This document shows positions 6,528-11,866 of a stretch of DNA of 12,888 nucleotides, piece by piece (the stretch's first letter is position 1; each line of letters opens with the position of its first letter). Source of the stretch: an uncultured Chthoniobacterales bacterium (GTDB lineage Bacteria; Verrucomicrobiota; Verrucomicrobiae; Chthoniobacterales; UBA10450); contig CATPCN010000265.1 in assembly GCA_955652855.1 (NCBI GenBank), positions 1-12,888 on the forward strand. Direction: 5' to 3'. The translations under genes were made by a program, and so were the position numbers. The notes under the pieces were generated by a model. It made no database searches, was not told the DNA's origin, and worked only from the letters and a program-made list of their open reading frames with translations.

Positions 6528-7376
6528 ATGCCAACATATATGGACATTCACGAGCTTCAGGGGGTCACCGCAGAGGACGTCGCGAAGGCGCACGCGTGCG
6601 ATCTCGAAGTGCAGCAGAAGTACGGTGTTAATTATCTCAAGTATTGGGTGAACGAGAGTTGCAGCAAGGTTTTCTGTCTCGTTGATGCACCAAGTGCGGA
6701 GGCAGCGAGCCACGTTCACCGTGAAGCCCAGGGGATCGCCGCCGAGAAAATTATTGAGGTACACCCCGAGCTGGTAGAAGGATTTCTCGGCGGCGGCGAA
6801 GTGAATCCGTCGGGAGCAGTCCTAATTCCCGGTGGCGCAGCCGATGCACGAGATCCTGGAATCCGAACTGTTTTGTTTACGGACATCGTCGACTCGACCA
6901 CGCTGACTCAATCGGTGGGGGATGAGATGGCTATGGAATTTCTCCGCGTCCACGACAGGATAGTAAGGGATGCCTTGGCCGCGTCCGGTGGACGTGAGGT
7001 CAAGCACACCGGAGACGGCATCATGGCGTCCTTCATATCGGCAGCGGCAGCGGTCCGCTGCGCCGCTCAGATTCAGCGCGAGTTGGCCCGGCATGAGCAG
7101 GAGCGAAGAGAGCACCAGATCAAAGTTCGGATCGGTGGCGCGGCGGGAGAGCCTGTCGAACGCGGCAACGATATTTTTGGATCAACGGTGCAACTTGCGT
7201 CGCGACTCTGTTCCCACGCGGAGCCTGAGCAAATTCTGGTATCGAACGTGGTGGCTGAACTGTGCATCGGGAAGGGGCTGACGTTTCGCGCACTAGGCGA
7301 AGTTTCCCTTAAAGGCTTCGACCGCCCCGTCCGAGTTCACGCGGTGGAATGGCCCAGCGAAGCGGTCGCGCGTTAA
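6528..7376 (+). CDS. DUF4242 domain fused to class III adenylate cyclase
   Basis: Residues 1 to about 78 are a DUF4242 domain (MPTYMDIHELQGVTAEDV, KYGVNYLKYW, VFCLVDAPSAEAA, VHREAQG). A linker of about 33 residues rich in Gly/Pro/Ala leads to a class III nucleotidyl cyclase domain (112-276). Metal-binding aspartates are D119 (LFTDIVDST) and D163 (TGDG). K159 and D215 occupy the adenine-selecting positions, so ATP is the likely substrate. R226 is the transition-state Arg, but the usual Asn seven residues after D215 is Gln (Q222), seen in some relatives (VQLASRL). Spacings between these residues (4, 7 and 4) are canonical. No membrane segment is present, so the protein should be cytosolic; it would make cAMP under control of the DUF4242 domain, whose ligand is unclear. 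ATG 6528 is preferred to an in-frame TTG at 6507 because MPTYMDIHE is the usual DUF4242 start. It follows the OsmC-like gene by 23 nt. Confidence 0.9.
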   Translation: MPTYMDIHELQGVTAEDVAKAHACDLEVQQKYGVNYLKYWVNESCSKVFCLVDAPSAEAASHVHREAQGIAAEKIIEVHPELVEGFLGGGEVNPSGAVLIPGGAADARDPGIRTVLFTDIVDSTTLTQSVGDEMAMEFLRVHDRIVRDALAASGGREVKHTGDGIMASFISAAAAVRCAAQIQRELARHEQERREHQIKVRIGGAAGEPVERGNDIFGSTVQLASRLCSHAEPEQILVSNVVAELCIGKGLTFRALGEVSLKGFDRPVRVHAVEWPSEAVAR

Positions 7377-7482
7377 AAAACTAGAGCGCGTGGGCGACGA
7401 TTCCGCCACTGGTGTCACAAGCCATGACAGTTTGTATTTCATATCAAGATGCGTCTTCTCGTTGGTGGTATTCGAGCCAACT

Positions 7483-8345
7483 CTATTTAACAGGCGCGGA
7501 GGCGCGCCGCTTTTCTATAACGACAAGTGCGATACCGCCCAGGACAGCAGCGGATGCGAACAGAAAACGCAGGGTAATCGGCTCACTAAGAAATATTATG
7601 CCACCGGCCGCGGCGAGTACCGGCACACTGAGCTGAACAGTGGCGGCGCTGGCGGCTTTCAAGCCGGGCAAGGCGGTGTACCAGATCGCATAGCCGACTC
7701 CAGAAGCCATCGCGCCCGAGATTACCGCGTATCCGATGCCTGCGCTGTTGAGGCTGGCCCAGGACAGCAAGGCGACGCTCAGCACCGCAGCCAGTGGCAC
7801 AGCACGCAAAAAATTGCCCGAGGTTGCGCAGACAGGGTCGCCGGCAGCTTTCCCGCGCAGCGAATAGATGCCCCGGGCAAATACCAGCGCCCAACATCAA
7901 TATCGAACCGCCGACGGGTGGCGCCGAGAGGCCCGGAAACAAGAGCGCCACAAGTCCGCCTAATGCAAACGCAAGACCAACGCTCTGTCGCAAGCGGAGT
8001 CGTTCCCCCATTCTCCGGCAGTCCAGAGATAATCATCGTCGCCTGCACGGCGCCAAACAGCAGCAATGCCCCCGTACCGGCCGAGAGGCTGGTATACGCA
8101 AATGAAAAGGTGGCCGCGTAGGTAAAGAGCGCCAGTGCGGACGGCCAGCTTCCCGCTTTGCGCCGTGTCCCTTTGCGCATGTTCACGATGAGCCACAGCG
8201 CAACGGCACCGGAGATGATGCGGATGAAAGTAAAGCTGGCGGCGTCAATGCTGGTTTGCTTTAGAGCCAATCGACAGAGCAGGGAATTTCCTGCGAATGC
8301 AGTCATGGCAACCAGCGTCAGGATGAAAACTCGTGTGGGTGTCAC
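7483..8345 (-). pseudogene. EamA/DMT-family transporter with two frameshifts
   Basis: Joined across three frames, the minus strand encodes a complete transporter of about 287 residues with two EamA repeats. The N-terminal part begins at GTG 8345 (TPTRVFILTLVAMTAFAGNS) and runs to GAVQATMIISGLPEN. The middle part begins GERLRLRQSVGLAFALGG and runs to MLGAGI. The C-terminal part runs from IYSLRGKAAGD through LRAVPLAAVL to EKRRASAPVK and the TAG at 7483. Two +1 shifts separate them: one in a five-base homopolymer at 8005-8009, the other within 7871-7880. Removing one base at each place restores an uninterrupted DMT protein of normal length. Members export amino acids, drugs or metabolites across the inner membrane. 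Homopolymer location means sequencing error is a serious alternative to real inactivation. Confidence 0.85.
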
Positions 8346-8566
8346 CGATTCACTTCCCGGGAATTAGCCACCGTCCAAGGGGTCGGAGTTGATTAAATTT
8401 TGAGCAGGGTAGATTTTTCATTGGGCTGAAGGGGCCGGGCCCGATATGCGCTCGCGGCGACCGAATGCCTTTATGCGAACAGTACTGAATCGCGCTATTT
8501 CCCGCGAGGCCGAAGTGAACCGTAAAAGATCGGTCCCAAATCGAGCCACCGTTTACGAATGGGAAC

Positions 8567-8613
8567 GGCGAGGGAAAAGTATCAAGGTGGAGCGGGATTC
8601 ATCAAGTGAAAAG
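8567..8613 (+). repeat. Dispersed repeat, copy 3 (right half)
   Basis: The conserved right block is present from GGCGAGGGAAAAGTATC to AAGTGAAAAG. Sequence to the left (about 8510-8566) shares only short words such as CGTAAAAG with the left block, so this copy is either truncated or highly diverged on that side. Confidence 0.8.
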
Positions 8614-8894
8614 GGCTAACCACTTTGGCCTCAGCTTAGGCGGCTTTTCTTTAGGCTCATCTGATGCAGCCGCGATTCGCGACCGTCGAATTCCGACATT
8701 TTGGCAAAATCCTTGATTAGGTGAATCGCGTGACGGGTCTAGCGTAATTTCCGCGCCACTACAACCGCCCTAATGCTGCCGCAGCAGCTATAATCCAGGT
8801 CGTCGGTTCCGATACTATTCGCGGACGAATTGTCTGGTTTTGTCACATTTGGACAGCCAAAAACGAAACAATTATGCCGCGGATTCACAATATT

Positions 8895-8924
8895 ATCTGT
8901 CGAACAATTTGACATCCGACAGAT
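8895..8924. promoter_or_regulatory. Operator-like inverted repeat upstream of the alcohol dehydrogenase
   Basis: ATCTGTCG (8895-8902) and CGACAGAT (8917-8924) are perfect 8-bp inverted arms separated by 14 bp, so the half-site centres lie 22 bp apart, about two helical turns. The spacer contains TTGACA (8909-8914). The site ends 21 bp before the ATG at 8946. A dimeric transcription factor site is plausible; an mRNA hairpin is the alternative. No matching -10 box was found. Confidence 0.4.
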
Positions 8925-8945
8925 CACGTCGCACGAACTGCTGAT

Positions 8946-9989
8946 ATGTTCTCGACCAAAGGTTATGCCTCGCATGGGGCGCAGCAGCCGCTGCAGCCAT
9001 TCTCATTCGAGCGCCGCCACCCGACGTCGAGTGACGTGCAGATTGAAATTCTTTTCTGTGGGGTTTGTCACTCGGATCTGCATATCGCTCGTGACGAATG
9101 GGGCGGCACCGTTTATCCCTGCGTACCTGGACACGAGATCGTCGGCCGCGTGGTGAAGGTTGGTCGTGAGGTAAAGACGTTTAAGGAAGGCGATCTTGCC
9201 GCGGTGGGGTGCATGGTGGATTCGTGCCGCGCCTGCCACAACTGCAAAGAAGGCCTGGAGCAATACTGCGACCAGTTGGTTTTGACGTATAACAGCGCAG
9301 ACAAGTATACCGGCGGCGTAACCTACGGTGGTTACTCGAAAAGTATTGTGGTGGATGAGAAATTCGTGCTGCGAATTTCGGACAAACTGGACCTGGCAGC
9401 GTCGGCTCCTCTGTTATGCGCGGGCATTACGACCTACTCGCCGATGCGCCGGTGGAAGGTCAAGAAGGGACAAAAGGTGGGCGTGGTAGGGCTGGGCGGG
9501 CTCGGCCACATGGCGGTGAAATTCGCGAGCGCGTTCGGCGCGCAGGTGGTGCTCTTCACAACTTCGCCCGGTAAAACCGAGGACGCGAAGCGGCTCGGGG
9601 CGAACGAAGTAGTGCTATCGCCAGATGAGGAGGCGGTGAAGAAACACGGAAGCAGCTTCGATTTTATCCTTGATACGGTCTCGGCGAAGCATGATCTGGA
9701 CGTCTATCTGGACCTGTTGAAACGCGACGGAACGCTAACGCTGGTGGGCGTGCCGCCCGAGCCGGTGCCCGTGGCGGCGTTCTCATTGATTCGGAGGCGG
9801 CGCAGTCTTACCGGGTCGTTAATCGGTGGAATTCCGGAGACGCAGGAAATGCTCGATTTCTGCGCGGAGCGCGGAATCACCTGCGATGTCGAAGTGATTC
9901 CGCTCAACAAGATCAACGAAGCTTACGCACGGATGCTAAAGAGTGATGTGAAGTATCGGTTTGTGATCGATATGGCGAGCCTGAGCTAA
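8946..9989 (+). CDS. Zinc-dependent NAD(P) alcohol dehydrogenase, YahK/CAD-like
   Basis: A 347-residue medium-chain dehydrogenase. Catalytic zinc ligands are C41 (CGVCHSDLH), H63-E64 (GHE) and C158. The structural zinc site is complete: C94, C97, C100 and C108 (CRACHNCKEGLEQYC). The Rossmann motif GLGGLGH is at 182-188, followed by a TTSPGK loop after beta-2, typical of the NADP-preferring cinnamyl-alcohol/aldehyde reductase group that includes YahK. The segment GSLIGGIPETQEMLDFCAERGI is also characteristic of that group. The enzyme should reduce a broad range of aldehydes to alcohols in the cytoplasm. Length is normal and all key residues are present. No Shine-Dalgarno is visible before ATG 8946, but a near-perfect inverted repeat lies just upstream. 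The gene stands alone; the sequence 24 bp after its stop is a tRNA fragment and a dispersed repeat. Confidence 0.94.
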   Translation: MFSTKGYASHGAQQPLQPFSFERRHPTSSDVQIEILFCGVCHSDLHIARDEWGGTVYPCVPGHEIVGRVVKVGREVKTFKEGDLAAVGCMVDSCRACHNCKEGLEQYCDQLVLTYNSADKYTGGVTYGGYSKSIVVDEKFVLRISDKLDLAASAPLLCAGITTYSPMRRWKVKKGQKVGVVGLGGLGHMAVKFASAFGAQVVLFTTSPGKTEDAKRLGANEVVLSPDEEAVKKHGSSFDFILDTVSAKHDLDVYLDLLKRDGTLTLVGVPPEPVPVAAFSLIRRRRSLTGSLIGGIPETQEMLDFCAERGITCDVEVIPLNKINEAYARMLKSDVKYRFVIDMASLS

Positions 9990-10013
9990 GAGCGGACCAG
10001 CGTTGTTAAAGGG

Positions 10014-10039
10014 CGCTCTACCAACTGAGCTATACCCCC
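10014..10039 (-). pseudogene. 5' fragment of a tRNA gene (26 nt)
   Basis: On the minus strand this is identical to the first 26 nt of the tRNA-Ala at 1951-2023: the 5' acceptor strand, the full D-arm and base 26. The sequence then diverges and has no anticodon stem, T-arm or 3' acceptor strand. The 5' end merges, through a shared run of C, with the right half of a dispersed repeat. Because several tRNAs can share this 5' part, tRNA-Ala is only the nearest visible source. Confidence 0.8.
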
Positions 10040-10043
10040 CAAT

Positions 10044-10090
10044 TGCGAGGGAAAAGTATCGAGGTGGAGCGGGATTCAGCAAGTGAAAAG
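10044..10090 (+). repeat. Dispersed repeat, copy 4 (right half, fused to tRNA fragment)
   Basis: Only the right block is present, from TGCGAGGGAAAAGTATC to AAGTGAAAAG, with CAGCAAGTG instead of CATCAAGTG. Other copies read CGCCCAACTGCGAGGG at the left edge of this block; here the equivalent CCCAATTGCGAGGG is joined directly to the tRNA CCCCC run, so the junction has three-base microhomology. Confidence 0.85.
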
Positions 10091-10212
10091 GGCCAGCTCT
10101 GATGTAAAAATTTCTACGGCACCGCGGGTTCCATCTCGCACAGTTTTCTGTGGGATTTTGCTTTATAAGCGTCGCGCAGATAGCTACAAGGATCACGCGA
10201 CAAAGCGTTCGC

Positions 10213-10218
10213 AGGGAG
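10213..10218 (+). promoter_or_regulatory. Shine-Dalgarno that sets the start of the secreted protein
   Basis: AGGGAG lies 8 nt before ATG 10227 and directly precedes the signal peptide. This favours 10227 over the longer open frame that reaches back to a GTG at 10083 inside the dispersed repeat. Confidence 0.6.
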
Positions 10219-10226
10219 TTTCGTTT

Positions 10227-10610
10227 ATGGGAAAGAAATCTCTGAAAATTCTGGTGCTACTCGTTATGTCTTCCTGCTTTTCGTCGGCGCAAACACAAAC
10301 CGAATCAGGAACAGGAGTTGAAGGGCTGATTACTGTCGGTCCGATTCATGGCGGGCCATCAAGAATTGGCATTCCAGATTCGAGGCCGCTCGCGAATGCG
10401 GCGTTTGTCGTGGAAAACGAAAAGGGCACGGTCGCATCCTTCACGACTAATGATCAGGGGCGGTTCCGGATTTCGTTAGCTGCCGGTCATTACACCGTTT
10501 CGATGAAGGACAAGAAAGGTGGAATCGGGCGCTACGGTCCGTTCGATGTCGATGTTATTGCGGGTCAGATGACAAAAGTTGAGTGGCAATGCGACACGGG
10601 AATGCGGTAG
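10227..10610 (+). CDS. Secreted carboxypeptidase-regulatory-like domain protein
   Basis: The 127-residue product has an N-terminal signal peptide: MGKKSLK, a hydrophobic core ILVLLVMSSCF and a probable cleavage at SSA-Q (about residue 22). A lipobox reading is possible at VMSSC but is not canonical. The mature part is a single beta-sandwich of the carboxypeptidase regulatory/transthyretin-like type. It has GVEGLITVGP at the first strand, ANAAFVVEN, then TTNDQGRFRISLAAGHYTV, the hallmark 'D-x-G-x-F-x-(hydrophobic)-L-x-x-G-x-Y' pattern, and a final strand VIAGQMTKVEW. Such domains serve as stalk or adhesion modules; no enzyme domain is attached. The start was chosen from the AGGGAG ribosome site and the signal peptide. 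It lies downstream of a half repeat and a tRNA fragment, with no operon partner. Confidence 0.82.
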   Translation: MGKKSLKILVLLVMSSCFSSAQTQTESGTGVEGLITVGPIHGGPSRIGIPDSRPLANAAFVVENEKGTVASFTTNDQGRFRISLAAGHYTVSMKDKKGGIGRYGPFDVDVIAGQMTKVEWQCDTGMR

Positions 10611-10694
10611 GGAAGCACATCGTGCACCGCGCTAGATGGAAGCCTCACAAAGCAATCGCTGGAGGAGTCAAGGTCTAACCTCTCACGACAGAGC

Positions 10695-10732
10695 AGGCAT
10701 GGAATTCGGAACTTCTTGAATTTGCCGTGCCT
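10695..10732. terminator. Imperfect hairpin after the secreted-protein gene
   Basis: AGGCATGGAATTC (10695-10707) pairs with GAATTTGCCGTGCCT (10718-10732) with a two-base bulge and a 10-nt loop. It lies 85 bp after the stop at 10610. No T-run follows, so it could be a processing or end-of-transcript structure rather than a standard intrinsic terminator. The rest of 10611-10741 contains no gene. Confidence 0.25.
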
Positions 10733-10741
10733 GATTCTATC

Positions 10742-10763
10742 GGTCCACCCGTTTTGCCCCCCC
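10742..10763. repeat. 22-bp repeat, copy 2 of 2
   Basis: This is identical to 2082-2103 (GGTCCACCCG ... seven C). It is followed by CATTCGCCGGGC and a T-rich stretch. The interval 10764-10906 up to the next repeat copy has no gene I can support. Confidence 0.6.
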
Positions 10764-10906
10764 ATTCGCCGGGCTTTTTCTTTTTTAAAATTCAGGTTCA
10801 GGATCGAATCTTGGTGAGAACCATCTTAAACCGCTTCAGCGCCTTGAGGGCATGCGGCTGGTTCGCGGGTGTAGCGGTTGAACCGAATTGTTTTGCCGAA
10901 ACCCGA

Positions 10907-11022
10907 TCACTTCTGTCCGCAAAAGTCAGGGTTGAACGATGTGAGAACCGGCTCGTGCCTACCTCAAAAACGCCCAACTGCGAGGGAGTATCGAGGTGGA
11001 GCGGGATTCATCAAGTGAAAAG
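10907..11022 (+). repeat. Dispersed ~120-bp repeat, copy 5 (full)
   Basis: This is a full copy from TCACTTCTGTCCGC to AAGTGAAAAG, with a short deletion in the right block (CGAGGGAGTATCG where others have CGAGGGAAAAGTATCG). Here the inverted ends extend to TCACTT/AAGTGA. The following 11023-11093 holds nothing recognisable. Confidence 0.85.
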
Positions 11023-11093
11023 CCGCCACCAGTATTGTCGCTTGGGGAAAGTCTCCTGCGAACCTACATAACCCACACCACTGAGATTCGTAA

Positions 11094-11488
11094 TTAGTGA
11101 CAGATCACTGATGTGACCGTTCCAGTACCGGCGTTACCGGGGTTCGGCGCATATCCGGGATCGGTTTTGACTATTACGATCTCTGGAATGTTGCCGGCAA
11201 TTGTCGATCCTGATTGCGTTATTGAACCTGCCATAATCACCGTGATGGAGGGCCCGACGCTGCTTGGTGGACTGGAACTATTTCCTGGATCACTTGTCCA
11301 TGTGCCGCCGCAAACCGGTGGGTTCGTAGTGGTGGAGTTCGCAAAGCCCTTAAAACTGGACGGCGCGGAACCGCCGCTAAGAGAATTTTGTTTCGCCCAG
11401 AGAAGGCCGGTGCCGGCAGGATTAATCTTGGTCACGAAACCACCGAGGGTCGTTTGGAAGGCCCCAACGGCATCAAAGTCTGGGAATG
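11094..11488 (-). pseudogene. C-terminal remnant of an SBBP/beta-propeller-type surface protein
   Basis: The minus strand reads FPDFDAVGAFQTTLGGFVTK then INPAGTGLLWAKQNS, the consensus of one SBBP-type beta-propeller repeat. It continues into a Ser/Pro/Gly-rich C-terminal domain (PPSSVGPSITVIMAGSITQS, GSTIAGNIPEIVIV, GYAPNPGNAGTGTVTSVIC) like those ending secreted proteins of soil bacteria. Such proteins normally have hundreds of residues with many repeats and a signal peptide. Here the coding sequence stops at the left edge of a dispersed repeat copy (11489), and no 5' continuation appears beyond that copy. A GTG at 11435 could start a 113-residue product, but it would lack a signal peptide and begin in mid-repeat. 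I call it a 5'-truncated pseudogene. The function of the parent was probably extracellular binding or structure. Confidence 0.75.
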
Positions 11489-11609
11489 TCCACTTCTGTC
11501 CACAAAAGTCAGGGTTGAAACGATATGAGAATCGACCCGCGCTTCATCTCAAAACGCCCAATGGCGAGGGAAAAGTATCAAGGTAGAGCGGGATTTATCA
11601 AGCGAGAAG
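11489..11609 (+). repeat. Dispersed ~120-bp repeat, copy 6 (full, most diverged right end)
   Basis: This is a full copy starting TCCACTTCTGTCCACAAAAG. The right end has accumulated changes (GGTAGAGCGGGATTTATC, AAGCGAGAAG), so it is probably the oldest full-length member here. It marks the point where the beta-propeller-type gene is cut off. Confidence 0.85.
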
Positions 11610-11866
11610 GGCTGGTCACAATTTACAAACATTGACGGTCTTGCCGGCTAATACGCTGGATAACCGTCGTCATAAGAGCGCTTTCACGCCTCAGCATATT
11701 ATTCTCCTGGCAATCCCGCTTTAAGGTGCCGGGACGTCTTGTATGACACGAAGAAGCGCCGCGTTACGCAAACTTGGGTTTGGCAGTGACCGTGCAGTCT
11801 AACCATGCGATGTAGCTCTCGCTAGGCAACTCGGAGTGTCCACTGTATGAACAAATCTCTGGTGCT
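11610..11866. other. 257-bp intergenic region with no recognised feature
   Basis: I found no coding frame, tRNA or convincing regulatory element. A 6-bp inverted pair GACGGT/ACCGTC (11634-11639 and 11663-11668) with a 23-nt spacer is within chance expectation. The downstream gene is on the minus strand and ends here, so only a terminator would be expected, and none is clear. Confidence 0.4.

Larger units (their letters stand above)
8346..8945. other. 600-bp intergenic region with half repeat and operator-like palindrome
   Basis: No coding region is supported between the transporter start and the alcohol dehydrogenase. The stretch contains the right half of a dispersed repeat at 8567-8613 and an 8-bp inverted repeat near the dehydrogenase start. 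The short frames on both strands lack family-like motifs or ribosome sites. Promoters for the two divergent genes should lie here, but no clear -35/-10 pair was identified. Confidence 0.5.

Noticed and set aside
7390..8121. 243-codon plus-strand frame
   Set aside because: It is antisense to the EamA transporter coding sequence; the translation is low-complexity and Arg/Gly/Ser-rich with no family motif.
8909..8914. TTGACA as a -35 promoter box
   Set aside because: At 16-18 bp downstream there is no TATAAT-like hexamer, so a sigma-70 promoter cannot be supported.
10014..10039. Second functional tRNA gene
   Set aside because: No anticodon stem, T-arm or 3' acceptor strand follows the first 26 nt.
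10083..10226. Longer N-terminus for the secreted protein starting at a GTG inside the repeat
   Set aside because: The signal peptide and a good ribosome site begin at 10227; the extra 48 residues would precede a signal peptide.
11113..11586. 157-codon plus-strand frame
   Set aside because: It is antisense to the SBBP-type remnant, whose minus-strand translation matches known repeat consensus, and it runs into the dispersed repeat.
2120..11609. CRISPR array
   Set aside because: Copies are 0.5-4 kb apart, about 120 bp long and variable in the middle; there are no regular spacers and no cas genes.
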